Assembly (NCBI RefSeq): GCF_040802235.1 | Contig: NC_133167.1 | Location: forward strand, 1,193,001-1,257,000 | Source: Manis javanica | Lineage: Eukaryota; Chordata; Mammalia; Pholidota; Manidae | Direction of reading: 5' to 3' | DNA length: 64,000 nt | In this document: in pieces, positions 46,201 through 59,502 of the stretch | Numbering within the stretch: the stretch's first letter is position 1 | Layout of the letters: each line of letters begins with the position of its first letter | The notes under the pieces: model-generated | What the model was told of the DNA's origin: nothing | Databases searched by the model: none | What the model saw: the letters and a program-made list of their open reading frames with translations, nothing else | Made by a program: the position numbers and the translations under genes

Positions 46201-48905
46201 ACAACAGGAACAATAGATAGTAGAAAAGTCCACAGAGGTTTCAGACTGAAAGACAAGAGCTATAAAATAACTAAACTATTATGTTTAGTGGATAAAAAAT
46301 AAGATTGAGATTTCAGCAGAGATGTGGAAATTATGAAAAGAATTATATGTAACCTCTTAAATAGTACAGTCATATATAACTTTAAAAAGTATAAAATTAG
46401 GAACTCAGTAGATGAGTTTTATAGCAGATTAGAGGTAGCTAAAGAGAAAATTTGTGAGCTAGACTACCAGTCAGTAGAAAATATTCACAATGAAGCATGA
46501 AGAGACAAAAGGATGGAAAAATCTGAAATAAAGGTAAGAGACAGTATAGTTGAAAGATTTAACACATACATAGCATGAGTTTAAGAGATAAATAGGATGA
46601 ATCAGAATTTGAAGAGATAATGGCCAAATATTTTCATAAGTGAATTAAAGATATTAATCTACAGATCCATGAACCCTACAAAATCAAAGCAGGCATAGTG
46701 CAAAGACCGCACATCATGGTAAAGATATTTCAAAATAAAAGAGAGGAAAGAAACTTAAACATAGCCTGAACAAAAGACATAGTCCCTTCAAAGGATCAAC
46801 TGCAGAAGTAAGACTGCCAACTGGCTTCTTATCAGATTAAAAATGGAAGCCAGAATAAATGAAATTATATTTTCCTTTGCTCAAAGAAAATAATTGTCAA
46901 CTAGAATTCTATACCTACCCAAAATATCCTTTAACACTGAAAGTGAATTCAACAATGAGTTGGAGACTTCAATACCCCACTTTCAATAATGGATAGAACA
47001 GCTACACTAAATATCAGCAAGAAAATAATAGATTTGGACAACATGATAAATCAATTAGACCTAATGGATGTATGAAAGGACTCCGTCCAACCACAACAGG
47101 ACATATTCTTCTCAAGGGCACATGGAACATTATCTAGCATATGTTAGTTCACAAAGCAAGTCTCAGTAAATTAAAAAAGATTAAAGTCATGCTAACTATG
47201 CTTTCCAAAAAAATGGAATGAAATTATAAATCAATAACAAGGAAATTTGGAAAATTTACAAATATGTGGAAGTTAAATAACACATTCATAAATAACCAAT
47301 GGGTAAAAGAAGAAATCCCAATGGAAATTTTAAAGTACTTTGAAATTAATGAAAATGGGAATACAACATACCAAAACAGATAGAAGATGCAATGAAAGAA
47401 AGACTCAGAGAGAAATTTATAGTAATAAAAACCAACATTAAAAAAATTCAAGTCAATAATTTAACATTCTATCTTAGGAAACCAGCAAAAGAAAACAAAA
47501 CTAAGCTCAAAGCAAGTAGAAGGAGGGAAATAGTAAAGATAAGAGCAGACATAAATGAATTACAGAAGAATAAAATAATAGAAAAATATCAGTGAGACCA
47601 AATGTTGGTTCTTTGAAAAGTTTAACTAGTTTGACAAACCTTTAGCTAGACTGACAAAAAAGTCCGAAGATTTACATTACTAAAATCAGGAATGAAAGCA
47701 GAGAATAACTTCTGACTTTACAGAAATAAAGAGTATATACATTATATCTTTAAAAAAATATTTGTATTGAATTAAAAGAGTATATTAGAACAACTATATG
47801 CCAACCTAGATGAAATGAATAAATTCCCAGAAACACACACAAACTATTAAAACTGACTCAAGAACAAATAGAAAATCTGAGCATACCTATGACAAAAACA
47901 TTGAGTCAGTAATCAAAAACCTCTAACGAAGAAAATCTCAAAACCAAATGGCTTCACAGGTGAATTCTATCAAAGATTTGAAGAGTTAACCCCAGTACTT
48001 CTCAAGTTCTTCAAAAAACGGAAGAGAAAACACTGGTAATTCAATCTAGAAGACCTGTATTATCCTGATACTAAAGTCACAAAAATATGCCATAAGAAAA
48101 TAAGGCTACAAATCAATATCTCTTATGAATATAGATACAAAAATCCTCAACAAAAAACTAGTAAGTCAAATCCAATAGAACCTAAAGGGATTATACAGCA
48201 TACCAAACGGGAGTTAGACCAGGAATTCAAGGTTGGTTCAATATAGAAAAATCAATCAATATAATACACCATTCAAATGGAATGAAGGTAAAAAAATACA
48301 CGATTATCTCAATAAATGCAGAAAAACTACAAGACATTGCTGAAAGAAAGAAGACCTACATAAATGTAAAGCTATCTCATGTTCATGTACTAGAAGAATT
48401 AACAATGTTGAGATGGCAATACTCCCCAAATTGGTGTACATAGTGCAATTTTATCAAAATTTCACTGGTCTTTTTTTTTTTTTTTGCAGAAATTGACCCT
48501 AAGTAATGAAGACAATCTTTAAAAAGAAGGTACAAGTAGGAGGAATCACAGTCTGATTTCAAAACTGACCAAACACCAAAACAGTGTTGAGCTTTCAAAA
48601 GGACAGATGTATAGACCAATGCAATGGAATTATGAATCCAGAAATAAACTCATTTTCAACAAGATTCAAAGGCCATTTAAGGGGAAAGAAGTCTTGTCAA
48701 CAAATGGTGTTGGGCCAACTGGCAAAAGAATGAATTAGGAACTCTATTTCACACCATATTCAAAAATTAACTCAAAATGGACAAAGACCTAAATGTTAAG
48801 AGGTAAAACTACAAAACTATAAAACTAGGAAGAAACATTGGTATAAAGTATTGTGACCTGAGATTAGTCACCAGTTTCTTAAATATGCCACCAAAAGCAC
48901 AAGCA
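46200..48905 (+). mobile_element. Old L1, plus strand (ORF1 to ORF2)
   Basis: Strongly decayed L1 in plus orientation. ORF1-like text is at 46400-46700, the endonuclease region at about 46950-47300 ('gacatattcttctcaagggcacatggaac'-type) and RT text at about 47930-48900 ('gacctaaatgttaagagg'). No long open frame remains. It ends where the next L1 begins. Confidence 0.75.
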
Positions 48906-50109
48906 AATACTATTAAACCCGAACATGACCTGAAGACTGCAGAACAGACCATCTACACTTGAGGAAGAAGAGAAGACCACACAGAAAAGGGTAAAGTGGA
49001 AAAGCTAAGATTGAGTGGGACCCAAGCCCCCCCCGCCAGCGTATAAGCGGGAGAAAGAGGAACAGAGCCTGGAGCGGGTAGGGGCCCAGGAGCGCTGCAC
49101 ACCTGGCCCTGGAGAGCTGCTCTGGGAGCACGCGCCCACCTTACACTGGTTCTGGTGATTACTGGGGCTGGACCCCAGGGGCAGGGGGAGCACTCTGGGA
49201 GACTGAGACCCCAGCCAGTGCGGAGGACAGGCACGCTCTGCTGGTCCTGAGACCCAAAGCAGAGGCAGCGGTTTAAAAAACTTGCCAGCAGTGGGAGGGG
49301 TACCAGAAAGGGGAGGGCCGAACAGAATTCTCTCCTAAGAGGAGGTGGAGGATACCTCCTCAGCCCTTCCTTGGCCCAGCAGATCTGGAACTCTCGGGAG
49401 CTCCAGACACTCCGTTGCCCTTGTGGGCAATGCAGCCCTGAGGCACCTCCCTGCATGCTGCCAGGAACCAGCACACTCGGCCCAGAGCAGTGTCAGACTT
49501 TGCCGCCTGGCAGGCAGAGGGAGACTCCTCCAGCTTGCTTGGCTCCCTTTCAGCCCAGCCAGCGAGGAGCCTGCAGGACCCAGCCCCCAGAGCTCCTCCC
49601 TCCCTGTGGGTGTCCAAACGCAGTGCTGCATGTCTGGCCAGGGCAGAGCCATACGCCCCATTAACACTGCAGCCCTGACATTGCTGCCAGCCTGGCAGAG
49701 GGTGGCCCCACACCCAGCGAGCTCAGCAGAGATTCCCGAGCTAATCACAAAGGCAGCTGCTCAACCAAACTGCCCACCCAGACTCAGCCCACCACAGACA
49801 CCAGACAGAAAGGCACACCACCCACAACATGTCAACAGCTGGGGCCCCCACAAAACCGAACCAGACACTAGAGAGTAAAGACTCTTGAGCTTCTGGGCAC
49901 CACAGCACATGTTCTTCATAAAGCTATTATTCTATAGGCCAGAAGGAAGAGCAGAGACATCTAATAAAAAGGAAGAAACACAGAAAGCCTAAAAAATGAG
50001 TGGGCAGAGGAATATGATCCCAACAAAACTACAAGACAGAACCCCAGAAAGAGGGCTAAACGGAACAGAGATCACCAGTCTTATTAAGATTTCAAAATTA
50101 GAGTCCTAA

Positions 50110-51000
50110 ACATGCTCACAGATTTACAGAAAAGTATTGAAGATCTCAGAGAGGACTTCAACAAAGAGATAGAAGACATGAAAAAGAGCCACTCAGAGCT
50201 GAGGAACGCAGTTATCTGAGATGAAACATACAATGGAGGGATTTAAATGTAGATTAGAATATGTAGAGAAGATGGTGAATGAAATGGAAATTAGAGAACA
50301 GGAATACAAAGAAGCCGAGGCACAGAGAGAAAAAAGGATCTCTAGGAATGAAAGAATAATGAGAGCTGTGTGACCGATCCAAATGAAACGGCATTTACAT
50401 AATAGGGGTATGAGAAGGAGAAGAGAAAGACAAAGGGATAGAAAGTTTCTTTAAGGAAATAATCATTGAAAAGTTTCCCAGTTTGGGGAAGGAAATAGAT
50501 ACTCAGGTCATGGAAGTGCAGACATCCCCTGTACTTCCATGGAATAAAAAGAACCCCAGCAAGACAACACCAAGACATATAATGATTAAAAGGCAAAGAT
50601 CAAGGATAAGGAGAGAGTTTTGAAAGCAGCCAGAGAGAGAAAAAAAGATTACTTATAAAGGAAACCCCACCAGGCTATCAGCAGACTTCTCATCAGAAAC
50701 TCCACAGGCCAGAAGGGAGCAGCACAACGTGTTTAATGCACTGAAACAGAAGGACCTGCACCCAAGAACCCTCTGCCCAGCAAGGTCAGCATTTAAATTT
50801 GAAGCAGGAATTAAACAATTTCCAGATAAAACAAAAGTTGAAGGAATTTGCCAGCACTAAGCCAGTCTTATGGGGCATGTTAAAGGACTGCTGTGAATGG
50901 AAATGCTCCTCAGGCTCAACAGCTGTCACCAGTGACAGTGAACCCACAGTAAAGGGAGCGGACCAGCTAATCACCAAGCAAGTACAAAATTAAAACAAAA
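50110..51000 (+). pseudogene. L1 ORF1 remnant
   Basis: Homologous to the ORF1 at 42687-43538: 'gaacaggaatacaaagaag', 'gggaaggaaatagatactc' and 'gcagccagagagag' mark the coiled-coil to RNA-binding parts. Many frameshifts and stops. The C-terminal open piece at 50799-50993 remains. Confidence 0.7.
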
Positions 51001-51371
51001 CAAAAGAAGCAGCATCAACTATAAATAAAAGCAGCCAAGGGACACACAAAAGTGCAGATTATGCATCTGATATGAAAACTGTGAAGGAGGAAGAAGAAGA
51101 AAAATTGAAGCACCTGTATATTGTGTTTGAAATAGAGTTGAAATTAAGATAGACTATTATATACTAAGGAAGCCACCCTTGAACCTTGGGTGACCACAAA
51201 ACTAAAGCCTGCAATAAATACATACACACAGAAATTAATTAAACAAAAGAGAAATCCAATTATGACACTAAAGAAAACCATCAATAACAAGGGAAGGGTA
51301 TAAGAGAGGAAGAAAGGAAGTGAGGAGCTATAAAAAGCAGTGAGAAAACAATTAATAAAAAAGCAATAAGT

Positions 51372-54300
51372 ATGTATCTATCAATAATCACCTTAAATGT
51401 AAATGGACTGAATACACTAATCAAAAGACACAGAGTGGCAGAATGGATCAGGAAACAAGACCCATCTATGTGCTGCCTAAAAGGGACTCGATTCAGACCC
51501 ATACACAGACTAAAAGTGAAGGGATGGAAAAAGATATTCCATGCAAAGAATAGGGAGAAAAAGGCAGGATTAGCAGCACTTATATCAGACAAAATTGATT
51601 TCAAAACAAAGACAGTAACAAGAGACAAAAAAGGACATTACATAATGGTAAAGGGATCAGACCAAAAAGAGGATGTAACCATTACAAATATCTATGCATC
51701 TAACATAAGAGCACCTAAGTATATAAAACAAGTACTAACAGAATTAAAGGGGGAAATAGATCGAAACACATTCATTTTAAGAGATTTTAACATGCTACTC
51801 ACATCAATAGATCAACCAGACAGAAAATAAACAAGGAAACAGGGGCACTGAACAATACACTACATCAAATGGATTTAACAGATATCTGCAGAATACTCTA
51901 CCCAAGAGCAGCAGGATACACATTTTTCTCAAGTGTACATGGAACATTCTATAGAATAGATCACATACTAGGCCACAGGAAGAGCCTCAATAAATTAAAA
52001 AAGATTGAAATTGTATCAAGCAGTTTCTTAGACCACAGTAGTATGGAACTAGAAATAAATTACTCAAAGGAAACAAAAAGATGTACAAACACATGGAGGC
52101 TAAACAACATGCTTCTAAATAATCAATGGATCAATGAACAAATTAAAACAGAGATCAAGCCATACATGGAGACAAATGAAAACAAAAACACAGCAGCCCC
52201 AAATCTGTGGGACTTGGGAAAGGCAGTGTTAAGAGGAAAGTACATAGCAATACAGGCTTACCTCAAGAAACAAGAACAATCCCAAGTAAACAGTCTAAAC
52301 TCACAATTAAAGAAACTAGAAAAAGAAGAACAAATGAAACCTAAAGTTAGTTGAAGGAGGGACATAATAAAGATCAGAGCAGAAATAAATAAAATAGAGA
52401 AGAGAAGAAATAAAACAATAGAAAGAATCAATGAAACCGGGAGCTGCTTCTTTGAGAAAATAAACAAAATAGATAAACCTATAGCCAGACTTACAAAGAA
52501 AAAAGAGAATGTGCACACAAAAAACAGAATCAGAAATGAAGAAGGAATAATCACAAGAGATACCACAGAAATACAAAGAATTATTAGAGAATACTATGAA
52601 AAATTATATGCCAATAAATTGAACAACCTAGAAGAAATGGACAACTTTCTAGAAAAATACAACCTTTCAAGACCGACCCAGGAAGAAACAGAAAATCTGA
52701 ATAGATCAATTTCCAGCAATGAAATTGAATTGGTAATCAAAAAACTCCCCAAAACAAAATTCCAGGTACAGATAGCTTCACAGCCAAATCCTACCAAGCA
52801 TTTAAAGAAGAGCTAATACTCATCCTTCTTAAAGCATTCCAAAAAGTAGAAGAGCAGGGAATACTTCCAAACTCATTCTATGAGGCCAGCATTACCCTAA
52901 TACCAAAACCAGACAAAGACACCACACAAACAAAGAAAATTACAGACAAGTATTCCTGATGAACAAAGATGCAAAAATCCTCAACAAAATATTAGCAAAC
53001 CAAAACTAAAAATACATCAAAAAGATCATCCATCATGACCAAGTGGGATTTATTCCAGGGATGCAGTGATGATACAATATTCGTAAATCATTCAGTATTG
53101 TACACTACATCAACAAAAGGGATGAAAACCACATGATCACCTCAATAGATGCAGAAAAGCATTTGACAAAATTCAACATCCATTCATGATAAAAACTCTC
53201 AACAAAATGGGTATAGAGGGCAAGTACCTCAATGTAATAAAGGCCATAATGACAAACCCACAGCCAACATCATGCTTACCACCGAGAAGCTGAAAGCTTT
53301 TCCTTTAAGATCGGGAACAAGACAGGGATGTCCACTCTCCCCACTTTCATTCCACATAGTACCGGAGGTCCCAGCCACAGCAGTTAGACAACACAAAGAG
53401 ATAAAAGGCATCCATATTGGTAAGGAAGAAGTGAAACTATCACTATTTGCAGATTACATGATATTATACATAGAAAACCCTAAAAAATCCACCAAAAAAC
53501 CGCTAGAACTAATAACTGAATTCAGCAAAGTTGTAGGATACAAAATTAATACACAAAAATCTGTTGCATTCCCATATACTAACAATGAACTAGCAGAAAG
53601 AAAAATCAGGAAAACAACTCCATTCACAATTGCATCAAAAAGAATAAAATACTTAGGAATAAACTTAACCAAGGAGGTGAAAGACGCATGCTCTGAAAAC
53701 TACAAGACACTCATGAGAGAAATTAAAGAAGATACAAATAAATGGAAACACATCCCGTGCTCATAGGTAAGAAGAATTAATATTGTCAAAATGGCCATCC
53801 TGCCCAAAGGAATTTACAGATTCAGTACAGTCTCTATCAAAATACCAACAGCATTCTTCAATTAACTAGAACAAATAGTTCTAAAATTCATATGGAACCA
53901 CAAAAGACCCCAAATAGCCAAAGCAATCCTGAGAAGGAAGAACAAAGCTGGGGTGATTATGCTCCCTGACTTCAAGCTCTACTGCAAAGCCACAATAATC
54001 AAAATAATTTGGTACTGGCGCAAGAACAGGCCTATAGATCAATGAAATGGAATAGAGAGCCCAGATATAAACCCAAGCATATATGGTCAATTAATATATG
54101 ACAAAGGAGCTGTGGACATACAATGGGGAAATGACAGCCTCTTCAACAGCTGGTGTTGGGAAAACTGGACAGCTACATGCAAGAGTATGGAACTGGATTA
54201 CTGTGTAACTCCGTACACAAAAGTAAACTCAAAATGGATCAAAGACCTGAATGTAAGTTATGGAACTGTAAAACTCTTAGATGAAAACATAGACAAAAGT

Positions 54301-55065
54301 CTCTTAAATATAAGCATGAGCAATTTTTTCCTGGACACATCTCCCCAGACAAGGGAAAGAAAATAAAAAATGAACATCAAATTAAAAAGTTTCTGTACAA
54401 CAAAGGGCACCATCAGCAGAACAAAAAGGCACCCAACTAGTATGGGAGAATATATTCATAAATGATTTATCCAATAGGGGGTTAACATTCAAAATATATA
54501 AAGAACTCATACACCTCAACACCCAAAAAACAAATAACCCAATTAAAAATGGGCACAGGATGTGAACAAGCACTTCTCCAAAGAAGAAATTCAGATACAG
54601 ACGGCCAACAGGCACATGCAAAGATGCCCCACGTCACTGATCATCAGGAAAATGCAAATTAAAACCACAATGAAATAACACTTCACACCAGCTAGAATGG
54701 GCACTAGGCAAAAGATAAGAAACAACGAAAGCTGGCAAGGATGCAGAGAAAGGGGGACCCTCCTACACTGCTGGTGGGGATAGAAATTGGTGCAACCGCT
54801 GCAGAAGGCTGTATGGAGATTCCTCAAAACACTAAAAGTAGAAATACCATTTGATTCAGTAACTCCACTTCTGGGAATTTACCTGAAGAAAACAAAATCC
54901 CTGATTTGGAAAGATATACATGCTACTATGTTTATCACCACACTCTTTGCAATAACCAAGACATGGAAGCAACCTAAGTGTCCATCAGTAGATGAATGGA
55001 TAAAGAAGACGTGGTGCATATACACAATGGAATATTATTCAGCCATTAAAAGAAAAGAATCCTGA
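51372..55065 (+). pseudogene. L1 ORF2 remnant with a mutated catalytic motif
   Basis: The frame opens at 51372 with the endonuclease start (SIITLNVNGLN) and is open to 51830. Other pieces are 51869-52354 (endonuclease end, YRIDHILGH), 52511-52816, 53272-53766 (RT core), 54112-54366 and 54787-55065 (C-terminus). At 53452-53457 the RT motif reads FADY instead of FADD, which loses a metal-binding aspartate. The element is therefore dead by several independent lesions. Confidence 0.85.
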
Positions 55066-55388
55066 CACTTGCAACAACATGGATGGAGCTAGAGGGTGTT
55101 ATGCTCAGTGAAATAAGCCAGGGGAAAAAGGCATATACTAGATGATTTCAGTTATTTGTGGAATATAAAAACAAAGCAAAACAGAAGGAACAAAAAAGCA
55201 TTGGACCCATAGACACTGAGTGGTCACTAAGGGGGAGGGATTGGGGTGGGTGCAGGGGGAGGGAGATAATGGGGCAATAATTCGCAGTCACATATAAGTC
55301 GATCATGGGGATTGTTGAACCACTGTGATGTACGTTTCAAACCAACATAAGACTGTATATTAATGATACCTTAATTTAAAAAAGGACT

Positions 55389-57960
55389 ATTGTAAATGAA
55401 ATCCCAAGAAAATAGAAGGAAAAAAAAGCAAAGAAAAAAAATTTATTAATTTAAGAACAAACATACAATAGAGAGACATTACACCAAAAGGTAATTATTT
55501 GAGAAGACTACTAGGATTGACAAGACTGATGGTGGATAAAGGAAAAATGCACAAATTACTGGTGTCAGGAATGAAAGGAGGGTATCAGCTGAGACCCCCA
55601 AAACATGGGGTGGATCATGAGAGAATGTTATGAATAACTAAGGAATTCAAAATTTCAACAAAATTGACAAATGGCTAGAAAAATACCACCTACCAAAACA
55701 GACTCCCAAAATAAGTAGAAGATCTGAAATTCCTGTAATTATTTGATAAATTTAATGCATACTTTAAAACCTTTACATGAAAAAGATTTCAGGATCAGCT
55801 GCCTTTACCTGTGAAAGCAGATACTTCTATGAAAACTACCAGAGTATTTCCAGAAGAAATAATGTTGATCTTACACAAACTCTTCAAGAAACTTTAAAAA
55901 AGGAACAACTGTCCACGTTATTGTGTGAGGCATGGGTGATCTTAATGCCAGAATATGAGAAGGACATTGTAAGAAAAGAAAAGTATGTGTTATTCTCAAT
56001 CATGAACATGTATACAAATTTACCAAACAAAATATTACAAAACTTAATTCGGTAATATATAAAAAGGATGCTCTATCCAAAACAAAGTGGTGGGTAGTCT
56101 AGGAGTGCAAGGTCAACATCTGGAGATCAGCGCACTTCACCGCTGTAACAGAATAAAGAGGATTATCATATCATCTCAATAGATACATGAAAAGCACATG
56201 AAAGACTTTGATACCCAATCAGGAGAGGCTCTGATAATGAGTAGCTATGAAAAGGTAACAGCACACGCCTTTCATGGTGAAATATTGAAAGCTTTGCACT
56301 CAAATGGGAGCAAGACAAGGGGTCCGCTCTCAGCACCCTGCTCAGCATCGTGCCGGTGTGCTGGCCAGGCAGAAAGGCAGGGACAAGAAGTGGGGATCTC
56401 GTGCTCAGAAAGAAAGAGAGAAAAAAAATGTGTCATTAAAAACAGATGATATGATGGCATACATAGAAAACCCATATTAAGCTACAGGTAAGTTATTAAA
56501 ATTAATGTGTGAATTTAGAAGCCTAGCTAAAGACATCAGTATGTAAGATTGTGGTTGGTCTGTAGAAATGAAATCAAGCAGCTAGAAAAGGAAAATTCAA
56601 AAGTGATACCATTTAAAATAACATACAAATACCCACTGCCAAGTATGTGTAAAACCTTTTTGCATAACGGTGTTGAGAGAAACCAACGTAGATTTGAACG
56701 GCGAGGCAGGAATACGCCAGGTTCACCCCGGAGAGCAGGTTGCCTGAATGTCAGTTCTTCCCCCAAAACTGAGTCAGTGTCCCAGTGCTTTTTCCTAACG
56801 GAATCTAAAGAGCTGCTCCTAAGATTTATATTGAAATGTGCAAAACCAAGTATGTCCAAGACATTCTGGAGAAGAGAGACAGAGGGGGCATCTGGGCTAC
56901 CAGCCAGCAGTCAGTCTCAGCGATGAGAGCACATGGGCGGCATGAGGACAGACCCCTGCCCGGCGCCAGATCGCCCAGACAGCACCGGCATTTATAGAGA
57001 CGCCCAATCTGCAAACAGGTAGTGCCATGGGAACGTGGGACGCCCTGGGACAACCGAGGCTTACATGCGGAGCGGTGGGATTCAGCTCCTACCTTGTCCT
57101 GTACACAAAAGCAATTTGATCTCGATTTAAAAGCAAAATGGAAGATCCTGCAAGACAAGATCTTCGTGGCTGGCCTCAGCGCAGGGGATGCTCAGCGGTC
57201 GGATTCGCATAAAACTGAGACGCTCTACCGAGTATGAACAGGCAGGCCACAGCTGGGGAAAACTTACCTGCAATGTATATTATGGACAAATGACTTTCTG
57301 AAAAATATACACACAATCCCAGACAAGATAAAGGCACCTCAGTGGAAATATGGGCAAGAGACTCACAGAAGCGCTGCATGGGAGAGAACAGCCGACTGGC
57401 CAGTGAATATGTGACAATGGGCAAAACCTTGCTAGTCACCCGGAAAAGGCAGCCCAGGCCTAATGAGACACCGCGTGCCCACTGGAATGGCTCCTATAGA
57501 AAAGACGGGCTGTGACCGGTGCCCTTGAGGATGGGTGTGGCAGGCAGGGAGTGGAAATTATAGAAGTTGGGCATTTTCTACCGTATCTGACCATAGCTGG
57601 CCTCACGCCTGGCTTCACATTCCCTCTGAAAGGCTTGCATGGTGGGGCTGTGCACACACACGTGCCCAGGGACACCCATGGGAGACTGTGGGAAGCACAA
57701 GCCAGCCTCCATCCCAGTAGAACAGATGAATAAATTATGGTGTATTTGCCTGGTGGAATACTACACAACAGTCAAAATGAACAGACATCTGGTACGTGAA
57801 ACAACCAGGATGAATCTCACAGTGTAACATTAAGCAAGAGATGGGGACAGAAAACAGCATGTAACATGTTCCACTTAGATGGAGCTTCAGAGCTGGGAAA
57901 CAAGCCTCAGACATGCCCACTTGGATGGAAACTAAGAAGGAAGGTGTAAACACGGTTCTC
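55389..57960 (+). mobile_element. Old L1 3' part, plus strand
   Basis: Decayed ORF2 from the RT region ('acaaatggctagaaaaatacc' near 55665; 'gataccatttaaaataac' near 56603) to the L1 3' end at about 57700-57960 ('gaatactacacaacagtc', 'catgttccacttagatgg'). Open pieces such as 55777-56055 are chance survivors. Confidence 0.65.
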
Positions 57961-59502
57961 TTAGACATCAGGACCTTTTCGGGGACGGGAGGCCATAGTC
58001 CCCAGGCAGCTGAAGGTGGTGGGGAGGCTGGAGGTGCTGTCCTTGGCCTGCGGTGCTTGGCCGGGTGTCTTCCCTGTGGCCCCGATGCACGGTCTGGCCC
58101 CAGGTCTGCCCCTGCGTGTGTGGTAGCTGAGGGTGACAGGGTGGAGTGTATCACTGTCAGCCAGGCTGCAGCGTGGGGAAGTGGGGGCTGCAGGAGCTGT
58201 GCCCCTTGCTGACTGCAGGCAGCTGCCACCACCTGCTCCTTCCTAAAGGGGCTCAGACCAGACAGAAAGAAGCTTGGCCCCTTCACACACATCGGCTGAG
58301 CACCTGTCTGTTGGGGTCAGACGACACCTGTTAGAAGTGGCCCTGCCTGACTTCACGTGGGGTGAATGAGCGGCATTTAATGCCCTCCTTCCTCCTCTGT
58401 GACAAGGCTTTGCCCTTGGTGCTGGTGACCAGTCCTTCCTGGCTCTTGGCCTCCTTTGCCCACCTCGGCCCTCGTCACCCCCCTGCCCCACTCCCTGACC
58501 ACTGTCAGTGTCCATTGGCATCACCTGGAGAGCTTGTTAAACTCAGGTGGCTGGGCTCCACCCTCAGAGGCTTTTCCCTGGCGGGTCTGAGGCAGGGCCT
58601 GCGAATTTGCATTTCACGCTCTCTAGGAGAGGAGGGTGACACCGGTCCAGGGACCACACTTTGAAAACAGCTGCTAATTACATTTCCTACTCACATTTCT
58701 CTCACTCTCAAGTCTCCTATTTCCAAATAGCAATTGGTGATGGGATCAGAGCCCAGGTCAGCATGTGCAGACTGCTGGTTCGCACCCTCATGTCGGGGCA
58801 GGGGCCTCACACCCCCAGCGACCCGGGCGGCCCCCTCCTCCCCGGAGCTGCCCCCTGCCAGCCCCTGCACCTACGCTCCTCCCCCCAGCTCTCCTGCCAA
58901 CCCGGCCCGCCCCCACCGCCATCGGCGCGGCTGCCACGCTTGCGGTCGCTCCCAGCCTTGTCCCACCCACATGGCGCTCTCTGTGCAGGTCATAATGTCC
59001 CTAATGCAAAGGGGGCGGTAGTGCTCCTACCAACTGACGGAGGCCCGGAATGGAAGCCCTAGAAGGGTGGAGCCCAAGCCTGCCTGGGGGACCGTGCTCA
59101 GCCACGCCTGACCCTCTGGTCCCGCCAGCAGTGTCTGTCCTTCGGACTCTACCTTATGGGGTGACCAGCTCTCTCACCCCCTACACTGCCCCACAACCAC
59201 ACTGATGTGACTATTTCCCCCTTTGTGCCATCAGCAACCTGGTCCCCCCAAATTCCAGGTGGGCATCCCTGTGGAACCGCGAGGTCCCCGGGCTGGGCCC
59301 GGTCTCATCATCTCCGTGCACCTGCCGTAGGACCGCGCGCTCAGAAGTCTGCTGGGAACGGTTTGAGCCTGAGAAATGCACTCAAGCCAATGAAGGAGAG
59401 ATGCTCTGTTTATAAGAAACCCTGAGGCTTATCTAAGTGGCCCGGAAGCCCTAGGGCAGGGGGTGCCCTGCAGGAGTGGGGCCACCACTGAAGCAGCAGG
59501 GA
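57961..59502. other. GC-rich single-copy DNA
   Basis: Apart from the MER5A-like element there is no recognisable repeat or gene. Open frames (for example 58661-59062) are proline-rich, overlap frames on the other strand and have no known domain. Confidence 0.4.
58505..58675 (+). mobile_element. MER5A-like hAT DNA transposon fossil
   Basis: 'ggcatcacctggagagcttgtta' followed by 'gggctccaccctcag', 'gaatttgcatttcac' and the terminal 'gggaccacactttgaaaac' matches the layout of MER5A-type non-autonomous elements common to placental mammals. Confidence 0.7.

Larger units (their letters stand above)
48925..55388 (+). mobile_element. Near full-length L1 of an older subfamily, plus strand
   Basis: A 6.4-kb L1 with a GC-rich 5' UTR (about 48925-49990), ORF1 region (about 50110-51000), ORF2 (51372-55065) and a 3' UTR with G runs (55225-55275) ending in an A tract near 55388. 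Its 5' UTR and 3' UTR differ from those of the L1 copies at 1-2985 and 38-44 kb, so it belongs to a different, older subfamily. Confidence 0.88.

Noticed and set aside
49345-49878. 177-codon plus-strand frame in an L1 5' UTR
   Set aside because: It lies in the GC-rich L1 5' UTR, overlaps long frames on the other strand and resembles no known protein.
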